From assembly GCA_029964075.1 (NCBI GenBank), contig CM057142.1, positions 37,450,392-37,514,391 on the forward strand: a DNA stretch of 64,000 nt, in the 5' to 3' direction. This document shows positions 41,212 through 51,975 of the stretch, piece after piece. The notes below the pieces were generated by a model. That model did no database searches. It saw only the letters and a list, made by a program, of their open reading frames with translations, and had not been told where the DNA came from. This stretch comes from Patiria pectinifera (taxonomy: Eukaryota; Echinodermata; Asteroidea; Valvatida; Asterinidae). The translations under genes and the position numbers were made by a program. Each line of letters opens with the position of its first letter. Position 1 is the first letter of the stretch.

Positions 41212-41479
41212 AGAGCCGAGGTCGTATAAAGTCGCCACCCCAAACGGCAGCATATTGAGGCGTACTCGATCCCACCTCAGAGGGATGACAGATACACGAC
41301 ACTCTATCACTCCCAAGCGTGTCCGATTTGCAGACACTGAGAAAACCAAAGACCTCAGCAAGGCAGAACACAAACTCCCAAATCATAGCGCCAGAGCAGC
41401 TAGGGCAACCGGAGATACTCCACAGACCACAAGATCAGGCCGAGTAATACGCACTCCAGTGCAATACATCCAGCAATAA
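41117..41479 (+). pseudogene. Gypsy 4 integrase C-terminal tail (shifted frame)
   Basis: Overlaps the end of the main frame in a different frame and carries the expected Pol C-terminus: a region with KVATPNGSILRRTRSHLRG, then TRSGRVIRTPVQYIQQ before TAA. The R-x-G-R-x-x-(K/R)-x-P pattern is the usual Gypsy Pol ending. A single frameshift near 41150-41200 would account for the break. Confidence 0.7.
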
Positions 41480-41965
41480 GGCCATCTTACACAATATACC
41501 CCTTTCGAGCAAACAATCAGATCCTAACAAACCCATGACAATATCATACTTGCAGAGTGTTCATTGTTTAAACGTTTTTTAAGTTGTTTAATCTAAACTG
41601 TTGATTACTAAAACGACTGAGGGTAGTTAACCTCAAGAATTTGATAAGAGGATGAAAGTTTGACTAGCATGTACCCCTTCGATATAACGTTAAATCATAG
41701 ACCTGTTACTTGGAGTTACAGTTGAAGAGTTAAAACAGTTACATGTTAACAGTTTTTGATGTTTAGAACCGTTTATAGAAGTTCAAGTTCCAGCCCACCA
41801 GAAACATGTGAAGACATTAGACATTAGAGACGCAACACAATTATTTGTTATTTACTCATCATTTTTATTCAGAAACTTACCACATTAACACATTAACTTT
41901 TTACCTGTGCGGAAAGTTGTCTAGTAAATGTTAGACTCAAACATTGTACTTTCAAAGGGGGAGGA

Positions 41966-43200
41966 TGTTGTAATATTAATGTGTAACTACATATTCATAT
42001 TGTGCGCAGCGCACGTACGGCTCATTCTTCGTTAAAGTGTTCAAGTTGGAACTACGACTTTACAAAATATCAACTACAATGAATATATGAAATCTGCTCA
42101 AAATCGTAAAGTTTAATAGCTCCAGGAGATGGAACAAAACAGTACTGATTATTAACTTAACCATATTTGTTGACATAAATACTTGAAATTTAACCTTCTA
42201 ACGTGTTTTAACAACCTAACAGATACGTTACCACTATTTTATTTATAGGAAAGTTGTCTTTGAAACAAAAACTGGGGAGGCTTAAGTCAATATGAATTTC
42301 AGAGCTACACATTGTGAAAGACAGACTAAAAATAGAGGGATTTGAGTGACAGTATTTAACAGGTACATTGGAAAACATCGTGTTTTTTCTAGATTGTGAA
42401 AACAAGGCACATAAATTGTCTGTCTCGATTTGCTATGCGCATAATTTCAGTTGCTACATCTATCACTTTGCATGTTGCAATTTCGCATTTATTTGCCATG
42501 AACTAATAATTAGTCATTATCATTTCGATGAACAGGTAATTATACAAATATTTCCCATGAGATTGAGATCCACAATGCCAGGCTGCTTTGGTAACATCTG
42601 GCAAATCAGATTTATAATTAAAACACCATATACGGGATGACGCAGTAAGCAGCACTTACACAAAACTTTATAGCAGCTGCTGTAATTAACTTATATTATA
42701 ATGATGTTATTGAAAACGCCACGCGCTTCATACACCAAAGTTGTTGTCAAATATAAAAATGTGTACACCCTGTAAACGAACAAAGTCAGAACCCGACAAT
42801 TAAAAAACAATCAACAAAAGTCGAGTTTGCATTGTTTCACACAGCAGAAATGATCCCAATTTCGTCACTCTACGTTAATAGTATGAACACATAATATTAT
42901 GAACACATGGAAAAAAACAAAGGCGATTTTTAACAAATGTTTTTATTTTGGGGGAAAATAACTACTTGAAGTTAAGTCTTCTAAACGTCGTGTAACGATC
43001 TACCAGATACGTTACCGCAAGTCCACATCAATAAATTCATGTCTTTAAACAAGATTCTGTAGATATTTTAAGTAGATGTGAATTGTGTTGGTATACACAT
43101 TGTGACAGACAGACTGATATAAGAGGTTTCGTTGATTCTGTTTGTCAACAAAAAACATCATTAATCGTTAAAAAAAAATGAAATTACTTAAGTATATCAT
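41966..43200 (+). repeat. Probable 3' LTR and AT-rich region with diverged tandem structure
   Basis: Starts TGTTGTAATATTAATG after the purine tract. Two related segments about 785 bp apart share the order of (c/t)agatacgttacc (42221 and 43005), ttgtga(a/c)agacagact (near 42312 and 43100) and nearby words. The LTR end is not recognised, and the second segment may be an old tandem duplication. Confidence 0.4.
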
Positions 43201-43214
43201 TCAAGGACCATAAT

Positions 43215-43351
43215 GCAGGGCGGATCCAGGAATTTTTGCAGGGGGGTCGGCCTTTCAGATATTTTTTTTCTATCCCAATGTTGTGATTTTTTTTGGGGGG
43301 GGGGTCAGAGCATGACGGGGGATCGAGACCGTGGGTTTGGATCCGCGCCTG
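43215..43351. mobile_element. Small CGGATCC-ended DNA element
   Basis: Left gcagggcggatccagg and right ggatccgcgcctgc are imperfect inverted ends of the same style as the element at 15581-15928. The interior holds G and T runs. No convincing target duplication is seen. Confidence 0.55.
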
Positions 43352-43805
43352 CGTTTAGAATATCATCTTGTTCTATTATTAAGGTTACAATTTTTATATT
43401 TTTTATTTCATTTTTGGGGGGTCAGAGCAGGGGAATATAAATTATACGGAATAATCATGTGACGTTTTGTTCGCGTGATATGTTTTGCGCATGCATATCA
43501 CGGTTAATGACTTTACTAAAATGCAACTAGTGCATCCCCTGGCAAACAATCCTGATCAACTATGACCAAATGATTTAAAATTGAATTCAGGCACACAGGA
43601 TGGAGGTCGGAATTTCCTTTTCCCAAGTGTGTTGAGCTGCCCCACCTCCCACCCCTAAGTTCACCTCAACCAACCCACCTACACTACCACCCGAACCCTC
43701 GAAACCATCATTTAAGTGTCCCTGTTGCTTAGAGATAATGTCTGAACAATACATTTAATTGTATCATCTTATCTACGCTCGCAAATTAAAGATTGATATT
43801 TGAAC

Positions 43806-43859
43806 AGATACGTTACCGAGCTGATCAGATACGTTACCAGGCTGATCAGATACGTTACC
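43806..43859. repeat. Short tandem repeat around AGATACGTTACC
   Basis: AGATACGTTACC occurs three times at 21-bp spacing (43806, 43827, 43848) with TGATC between the last copies. The same 12-mer appears singly at 42221 and 43005. It lies just downstream of copy C's 3' end. Confidence 0.75.
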
Positions 43860-43901
43860 ATAATAAACTAAGTTATTCTATGTAAAACAACATGTGGTAG
43901 C

Positions 43902-43907
43902 TTTATT
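43902..43907 (-). promoter_or_regulatory. Candidate poly(A) signal, copy C
   Basis: Minus-strand AATAAA about 345 bp after the copy C stop; homology with copies A and B ends shortly beyond it, near 43890. Confidence 0.55.
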
Positions 43908-44249
43908 TTAGAAATATAATACAAGTTATATTTAAGAATTATAAAAGGACTCCTTAACCCCACAAGTCATGCTGTCATTCAAAATTACTTTTTTTGGTGA
44001 ATAAATGACCAGTAAAGACATAAATACTTTATATGAATTCTTCCAGAACAAAGAATGTGATACTACTATACAACGATGCCTGTTCAACCGATATCACGAA
44101 ACTGTTTTGGTCCTTGATTCCTGTTGTGCGTTGTGATGGGCGCGGCTATTTTAACCATCCGGTGATCAACCTCCGTAGGCTGTTCCAACTGACTCGACCG
44201 TTATTAAACTGCGATCGTCTAGCATGGGCTTGAGCGAAGATAGTTCTCG

Positions 44250-44389
44250 TTAGTTATTTCTCCTACTTTTGCCATCTGGCCATCTAGCCAAGAACCATTC
44301 CACCATCAGCGCCGCCAACGACAGATACGATATACATCCCAAGATGACAAAGGACGAATCGTAACTGCCACTCTGTTCGTATAACCAGC
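44250..44389 (-). CDS. Copy C exon 4
   Basis: Encodes [19 protein letters not shown], the last helix and a short tail. E replaces D after GWLY compared with A and B. Ends at TAA (44252-44250), 12 nt earlier than the TAG used in copies A and B. Confidence 0.85.
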
Positions 44390-47300
44390 CTACAAGAATA
44401 GTGGGGAAAAAGTTTCACAAACTGAAACAAAGTTATTTAAGACTACAAAACAGTCACAGAAAAATGTAAAAAAAAAAAATCATTTTACTTGTCCTCAAAC
44501 ACACAACGTCAAAAATAACTGTATAATTGTTTCAAAATACGGGCGTGATTTTTCAAAATACGGGCGCGATTTTTAGCTTGCGGTAAAAGTCCAGCTCACA
44601 TTTTTTTGTGTGTGGCTGTTTTAATCGACTGCATTTTGTAAAGCATCAATTACAATATATATAACTGCTAAATATAATATCAAAACTATTTACTATGATT
44701 TCAGTTTGATAGTCGTGACAAGATATTATATGCAGATTATGTTATGTGTCTTACCTGGAAAGAATCCAAGACTGAAATATAACACGGCCGTCACTAACTC
44801 CATCCATGCGAAAGCACATGCCAACAGATCAGTACCAAGTAGCTCCCTGGTGTACAGATCATTCAGTGAGATAAATGTTCCATTAGCGCCATAAAAGATG
44901 AAGGCATTGGCCATCATCAGCCAGTAGGAATTTACCAAGGGAGTTATCAGTAGAGCCGAGGAGCTCAGCATGATAGTCAGCACCATCGCCGGTCGCAATT
45001 TCAGCAGACCTCGGTCCACGATAGGGCCAGACAGGATCTTGATCAGTAAATTTCCGACGCCTGCAGCCGTGGTGAATGTCACAGCATCGTACGGTGAGAA
45101 ACCTTTGGCTTTGGCTTGGGAAATGTAGTAGATGTACCACTGGACGCTGCAGAAGTTGCTGCAACAGAATATGACCGTTGTGAACCAAAATGGGACCCGG
45201 AGACAAACCGAGAATCCAAAATGTGACACCTGGGCACAGATGGCGTCCTTAAAGGTGATAAGTCGGGATGACAACTTCGAATTGCCAGTCTCCTCGGCAC
45301 TTGGTGAGTTAATCACTGGTGCTTCATCGATGTCTGGGCCAAGTGACTGGTACTCACCATTCTTCTTAGTTTCATCAGTCGGTGGTGACTGCAAGAGGGC
45401 GCCACACACCCCAAGATGCAGGCCAAATCCACCCAGAATGAGGAAAGTACCTCTCCAGCCATAGGTATTCAGCAGAAGCTGAGTAAATGGCGCCACGGTG
45501 GTCAAGCCAACAGAGCCCCCCGATGTTCCAATTGCATTTGCTGTGGCATAGTGTGTCGTAAAATGACGGCCCATCAAGCTCCTTGACAGAATATTGACGA
45601 CACTCAAAGAAGGTCCTGAAAGACGAGAATACGAGCGAGTCATGATGGGCCTACAGTTGCGCCACCTGGCGATATGCTATGCGCCACACTGCCACTGTGT
45701 AATACGATTCATTTTAAAGGGGTATTACGTCCTGAAATCCTCGAAAATGTTATGTTTTGGATAGTTTACTTATCCTATTTTAAGGTCTGGTTGAAAGGAA
45801 ACTATAACCTTGTCTTACCGTTCCCGAGAAAAGACGAAAAATCGGTTGTTTACATCGAACGCGGCGGAAATTTTGTCGCATACGTATTTCCAGCCGTGTA
45901 CATTCAACTAGACATTACATGTTGTGTGTTTGACATATACACACAGCACCATACAACAATATTGTTTCTCGTACGTCCGCAGAATGCAATGCACTGTGCG
46001 GCAGGCTTCACAAGTAGAACACAACAGCTCAATTTTTGAGAGTCAAAATGGTGACCCCCAAAACTCGTTCTCACATGGTTCTCGCAAGAATAACATAAAA
46101 AACGCACAGTATTTAGAGGATGGTTGTGTGGACGTTTATATCCTACATTTAAATGTTCTTTCAATGTAATATAATTTCTTTTAAAACGCGTTTCGTAGCC
46201 CAATTGGGCGTATTTCAGTACGTAATGTCCCTTTAACTAAATGTATACGTATACGTTTTCGTTCGGATGTGAATTCTCGCTGTTCTTCTAGCTTTCATAA
46301 AAAGCTCTCTTCACTAATTTGAATTGATATAAATCGATACAACTGCTAATTCTGAAGGTTTTTCAACCTTCAAAACACCTGTGGTAAACAGGTTTTGCGC
46401 GTCCTGCCTAAATTATAATGTATTAGTAATGTTAAACTTACTGTCCTTGAAGTGGCGCAGAATGAAAAAAAATGCACAACATAAATAACATCACATGCAA
46501 AAAACCGTAAAAACTGCAGAGTCCTAACGCAAAAGGAATGCAGAACAGCGATGTATCCAGCTTTTCATGCTACAGGGGGCAAAATTAAGACTTAACTGTA
46601 TCGACGTCTGAACCGTCTTAAAACCGCCGAAATGTTTACGATAAACAAAATAACACCTTGCTCCCCCCCTGGATACGCCACTGATGCAGAATCAATGTCG
46701 AATCGCTCCTTGTACTCAGAGCAAGAGTGTTTCACATTAAATACATTGCAGCCATTCAATGTGAAAACAATGAGGGGTCTTGTCTAATAATGTCACTATC
46801 GTGCAAGACAATCTTCCAAATGGAACACAGACATCTTTACCTGCTATCAGTGCCAGCGTCAGTGTCAGCATTGCAACACTGGTGGAAAAAGAAGCGATGA
46901 TCACGGATACCCCAACCAAGAAACCACCGACCGTCACTACAGTGCGGGTACCAAACATGACCTCCAGTGGCCTAGCAAAGAGACCTTGATTACATAAGAA
47001 ATAAAAATAAAGAGATGTAAGTATAAACACCCCTGCTTATTATTCGGTAAAGCCAGTACCAAGAAAAACCAAGGAACTATCCAAGTGTACTAGTAAGGTC
47101 CAACTTCCTTTCAAAAAAATGCAAGGGCGGATCGGGGGGGGGATTTGTGATTGGGATGATGGCTAATTACCATTACCCCGAGTGGCCAATCTAGTTAATT
47201 ACATTCATACAAACACATTTATTTTCATACAAACACATATATTTTCTCTTCATGAAAGAAATGAAGAAGGATATAAGAATTGAACAAGATATGAAGGCCA

Positions 47301-50300
47301 CTAGAGGGGGCAAAACTTGAAAAGCATAGCTTGTGTATCAGGCATGCCATTACACACCCACACACACACAAAAGACGAATAATTACAGAAAAACAAATAA
47401 TTCTTAGCAGTGAACAAAGTTATGAAAAATAGTTATAATGGGCTACGAGTAGGATTGCCATACAAAGTCCAAGGGCAGAGACACAAAATATTTTACATTA
47501 CATAAGGTACAATTTAAGTTTGCGTTGAAAAAAATATTTTATGACCTTGAACATCTAAGAGGGAATGGTAGATTATTCCATAATTTAGGCTCTGAGTATT
47601 TAATATTGTATTGAAAGGCAGATGTTTTATGTTGTGACATGTGGAAATGTAAGTTGGTGGACCCCCCGAGTGTTTTAGCTATGCTACATTTAAGTACAAA
47701 CATGTTTGAATAGGAAATGGGCAGTAAACTATTCATAAACATGTACATAAATAGTGCTTGTTGGTATTTATTTAGATTTGTTATGCTTTTTTATTTAGGT
47801 TTGTTATATTTTAGCTCACGTAAGAGTGGTTGACTGTGGGTCCTATATGGTGAATTGGTAATAATGCGAACAACTTTTTTTCTGCAATTTTATTAGTTTA
47901 TCTAAATTCGTACGGAATGTATTCCCAAAAACAATGTTACAGTAAGAAAAATAAAGAAGTATTAATGAACTATATAGAGTATTTAATACCTAAACGGAAA
48001 CAACATAATATGTTGATAACTCCAATACTCTTAGAAACCTTACTTACAATCTCATCGATGTAATATTTCCATATCAATCTGTCATCATTGATAATACCTA
48101 AAAATCTGAACTTATCTACCTTCTTGACAGTTGTGTTATCCAATAAAATATTTAAGTTTGATGAATTATTCTGTTTGTCCCTGTTACTGAAGATCATATA
48201 ATTACATTTTGTTAGGTTAAGAGATAAACGGTTAGCTTTTAACCAATCACATACTGATCAGTCCATTGTTGACATTATTAAAGAGAAAAATAAGATCTTT
48301 GTTACCATAGAATAAACTAGTGTCGTCAGCATATAATATAAAGGACAACAATTTAGATGTCGTTGAAATATCATTAATGTAAATTAAAAAGAGCAAAGGT
48401 CCTAGCTGAGAGCCCTGGGGTACTCCGCATGAGATTTTAAACTCAGATTTTTAAATCAGACAGGCAATATTTAAAACTTGCACACTGTTGACGATTATTC
48501 AAATAACCTGCAAACCAGTCATGGGCAACCCCGCGGATACCATGGTTTATGGTATCAAAAGCTTTTGATAAATCTAAAAAAATACCAATTGAAAAGGCAT
48601 TCTTATCAAAGGTTTTGGCTATTTATCTTCTACGTCAATAAGTGCCATTGAAGTGGAGAAACAAGATCGAAAACCATATTGATTATCATTTTACTGTCCT
48701 ATTGTACGAAACTTTTTCAAGAATGTAGGAAAAACAGGACAGTAAATTGGTATATAATTACAAAGCTCAGCAGGGTCTTCTTTTTTAAATGTAGGAGTGA
48801 CTTTGGAAATTTTCAATTTATCTGGGAAAAACCCCTTTAGATAGAGAGACATTTTCAAAATGGGGATCACTAAGGGATCACTCTATTGGTTATGACAGAT
48901 TTAAACTATTTCATAGATTTTTGTTTTTGGTGTAGGATTAAGGGAAATGGAATTTTCGTAAGAATTAGTCAAGTAATTCTCATAACTAGTATTAGCTTGA
49001 TGAATATCAAGGTAGGCGTTGGGGGAGTCAGGTTGGCGTAGCGGTACTTTCCTCGCCTTCCACCGCTGTGACCCGGGTTCGAATCCCGCCTGGGCCATTA
49101 TGTGGATTGGGTTTTTAGTCCCTGCCTGATTCCGTGGGTTTTCCACAGAATATTCTTCTGGGCTTTTCCTCCCACCTCTAAAACTGTAAGTTATTCTCAT
49201 TGTCTTCTCTCCACAGATTTCTTCAGGCTTGCGAGCTACAGTGCCTAGGCCGCTTTTGAGGAATCCTTGGTTTCATTACCAGAAATAATAATGATAATAA
49301 TATTTCGATTGAGAGAAGGGCATATTTGCGTAAAGTTGTCATTGAAAGCTTTCGAAATATCTTGGGTCAGTGTTAGTTGTATGGTTTCCACCTATATTGA
49401 AGTCAGATGAGAACCATTACAGAACCGAGCCCAATCTAATAATACATTTTTGGGGTAATTAGCGCCTCTGTGCTCTTATCTGAGATAAAGTAGGTATCCG
49501 TTACACTGGGCGGAGCCCAGGACTAACCGACATTATTGCCACTTCACTGCATCTGTCAATCTGTGAGGAGTGGTTATTATTAGTTACGCAACACACAATA
49601 CGCCGCACACAGACCCTTTACACCCCCGTGGTTAGAATTATGCCCGTGTGAAGCAATTATTAAGATGTTTATCTCAACTTGAAGGTTCAACAGCATGCTA
49701 GCTCTGCGTTATATACTTCGTACACAACTAACGACTGGGATTTGATGCATCATTGTCACGTTAGGTTTACAATTTCCTTAAAACAAATTGATAAAACAAA
49801 ATTGATCAGAAACATTAAAATAAAAAATTACACGAAAAGTTCATTTCAGCTGCTGTCGTAGATTCTCTTGTATTTTGCACTGAATCACACACTCAATGCA
49901 TTTATCGACAACTTCCTATAATGTGATTTATTGAGGTACTGATCTGCCAATGAACATTAAAAGTGTGAAATACAAATACTGTACAAAAATAAATAAACAC
50001 GTTGTACACGCATGGGTCTAGTATACCATCTAGGTAAAGCATGATACATCAAGCAATCAGTTCAGACCCCGCATGATTAAACCTGTGACAAACTTCAAGC
50101 ACTGTCGCTGGAACAAACTTTTGCCAGGGGATGCTGGAATAAAGGACGGACAAAGTTTATGCGAAAGCGGAGCGCAAAGCCCTTGCGTCGAGGCTTAATT
50201 TGGAATAAAGATGCTCTGTGGTGCAATCTGGGGCGATTCCTTGACACTTTCATTTGACCTGTTTAGCAAAGGTTTTTTGAGATTATAAAGACAATTTATT

Positions 50301-51905
50301 TCATTATTTTGTTTAGAATATAGTGCTGCACTTAAAACATTTAACTGTAGTGGAGAACCCTGTATTTTTATCTCCATTTTTGGTTCCATTTCAATATGGA
50401 AAAAAGAATTGTATCATTATGCATGACATCGCATGTAAATATTATTGTTGCAAGGCTGCTTTCTTACATTTAGTAAATTCCTTCGTGTAAGTTTTGTTCA
50501 TTACGGCGTGGGGCCACAGGGCAAGGGACCGCTTTAGTTCTATCTCACCAAACGATGTAGCTCTTGATATATTTGCAGTGTTATTGGAATGGCAAATATA
50601 AAAGATAAAAGACCAAATGCATCTTTATGTTTATGCTCGGTAGATAGCAAGTTTGAGGCTAGGCAAGGATTTATCGGTCTACTGAGATTTAATGAGGAAA
50701 TAGTTGCAGAGGGTAAAACATTATAGCTTTTTTATGGCAAGGATTTATCGGTCTACTGAGATTTTATGAGGAAAAACTTGCAGAGGGTAAAACATTAATA
50801 GCTTTTTAATTCAAACGAAACTACACTGGAATTGGCGTGAAGCATGACTAGTTTCAATAAAAGCCCGTCCCACTCCTATTAGGTTGGGGATGAGTCACAA
50901 TGAACCTTGCTGTTTGTTAATCCGTGAGTACAGAATGCTAGCAACGTCACTGAAATTTTTGAATAAAAAGAAAAACCTTCAGGAGAAAGGTATGAACATT
51001 TGCCCCTATTGAAAGATCGAATGAAAAAAATCCTGGCAATCATAATCAACTTTGCTACCATTGTCATGGCTGAGGTTATTGCTTTCGGGTCAAAACTTCC
51101 ATCATGGCGGAAATATCATAGACATGTCATGATTTTGGATACCTCGAGGGAAATATCGATTCTGCACTGCCTGAAGATTTAGAAAATACCTCCTCTTGAT
51201 ATTTCTTATACCAGATGTGCCTCTTTTTTACAGAGAAAGTTTATGCTCCGCCGCGCCCTGTGTTCATTTAATTCACCTTATGATAAAGCCTAACAGTAAA
51301 GCCTGTTAGAGATGTTGTTTCACACTGTACATGCACTGTTATTTCGGTTGTGTAAAAACCAAACGGTTGTGTACTATATGAACCTAGCAACATGTTGTGT
51401 AAACTGTTGTTTACACAACAGTGTATTGTATTACTCAAGTTTTTTTTGGTTCATATAGTACACAACCGAAATAACAGTGTAACTCATGTTCTGATACGTA
51501 TTAAAGGTAGCTAAGCGCAATTTTAGACCTTTTTTAATTTGTGTAAACGTTTGATGATGAGTCCACAAGAATTTTTGCTTTTGACCTGACTGGCCAAGTT
51601 ACTAATTAAATACATGTAGATTTTCAAACAACTGAAATCGGGAAATGTATTCAAAAACTGGTCAAACTGATTGGATATGCAATAAACACGAATTCAATAT
51701 AATTACCTGAGACATTAATAACGCCATTAATGATCGATATCATCCAGCCGATCAGCCAGGTCTGAGCGGTGAACTGTTCCTGCAATGTAGGCAGCATCAC
51801 ACCAAGACTTTTGAGTATTCCTACCCAAAGAAACCAGCTCACGAACAAGCAGAAAACCTTACACCAGCCCTGGCGGCTCGAACCACCGACATGAGCCTTG
51901 CCCAT
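44250..51905 (-). CDS. Monocarboxylate-transporter-like protein, copy C (4 exons)
   Basis: Exons (minus strand) 51905-51707, 46984-46841, 45615-44755 and 44389-44250 join into 1344 nt, 447 codons plus TAA. All junctions are GT/AG with the same phases as copy B. It differs from B by scattered substitutions (for example [28 protein letters not shown]) and by a last exon that stops four codons sooner (GKSRRNN), where one base change makes TAA. Helix layout and SLC16-type loop are as in B. Intron 1 (4.7 kb) holds a LINE and a SINE; intron 2 is compact (1.2 kb). Likely a membrane solute carrier, substrate unknown. Retention of an open frame in both B and C suggests both are or recently were under selection. 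Confidence 0.9.
44755..45615 (-). CDS. Copy C exon 3 (main exon)
   Basis: 861 nt, no indel relative to copy B. Contains the conserved [20 protein letters not shown] region, the central hydrophilic loop and six to seven membrane segments. Acceptor ttcag/ga and donor ccag/gtaaga on the minus strand. Confidence 0.9.
46841..46984 (-). CDS. Copy C exon 2
   Basis: 144 nt encoding [20 protein letters not shown] through LALIAG. Acceptor atcaag/gt and donor gcag/gtaaag, as in A and B. Confidence 0.85.
47460..49010 (-). mobile_element. Decayed Jockey-like LINE in intron 1 of copy C
   Basis: Counterpart of 598-2160. Minus-strand pieces include [20 protein letters not shown] (47970-48197) and the C-terminal [20 protein letters not shown] (47539-47748). 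An RT core with GVPQG-like and YADD-like blocks lies near 48300-48450. It lacks the extra hairpin arm found in copy A. Confidence 0.7.
49027..49302 (+). repeat. tRNA-derived SINE, family 1, in intron 1 of copy C
   Basis: Starts GTCAGGTTGGCGTAGCGG, with B box GGGTTCGAATCCCG near 49075-49088. The body is shared with 21603-21882 and the tail is an AATAATAATGATAATAATA repeat. It opposes the host gene strand. Copy A retains only 64 bp of it (529-592). Confidence 0.8.
49303..50661. other. Intron 1 of copy C, unassigned part
   Basis: AT-rich, no family motif. The word gcatgatacatcaagcaatc (50039-50058) is matched in inverse orientation at about 496-515, marking the far edge of A/C homology. Confidence 0.5.
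50662..50811. repeat. Two-unit tandem repeat (~74 bp)
   Basis: The block ggcaaggatttatcggtcta begins at 50662 and again at 50736. Both units run through gcagagggtaaaacatta with few changes. It lies in copy C intron 1. Confidence 0.8.
51334..51479. mobile_element. Nested-hairpin foldback element
   Basis: Outer arms cactgttatttcggttgtgt (51334-51353) and its complement (51460-51479) are exact. A second pair, ggttgtgtactatatgaacc (51365-51384) and its complement (51448-51467), is exact and overlaps the outer right arm. A third, TGTTGTGTAAAC and GTTTACACAACA around a 4-base loop, sits at the centre (about 51393-51420). The whole can fold as a near-continuous stem. It is probably a MITE or a site of repeated inverted duplication. 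It lies in intron 1 of copy C, ~230 bp downstream of exon 1 in the gene's direction. Confidence 0.75.
51707..51905 (-). CDS. Copy C exon 1
   Basis: ATG at 51905-51903, 66 codons plus one base, with helix 1 ([19 protein letters not shown]; Lys replaces Val of copy B). Donor tcag/gtaatt. Upstream of the ATG about 55 bp still align with copy B before the long inverted-repeat element near 51976. Confidence 0.85.
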
Positions 51906-51975
51906 GGTGAACAGTGGAGCACGTAAATGGCGCGATATGTTGTGAACAACTCATAAAAGCTTATCTATATCTATG

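Larger units (their letters stand above)
38461..43200 (+). mobile_element. Gypsy-type retrotransposon 4 with long open pol (5' part missing)
   Basis: Plus-strand pol (38512-41211), an overlapping C-terminal frame to 41479, then a non-coding tail, purine tract aaagggggagga (41954-41965) and TGTTGTAATATT at 41966 as probable 3' LTR start. No gag or 5' LTR is present in this orientation: the left edge meets the minus-strand Gypsy 3 gag near 38460. The right limit is not defined; 43200 is a guess. Confidence 0.7.

Noticed and set aside
50662..50811. CRISPR-like or satellite array
   Set aside because: Only two adjacent units, with no spacers or associated genes; it is a simple tandem duplication in a eukaryotic intron.
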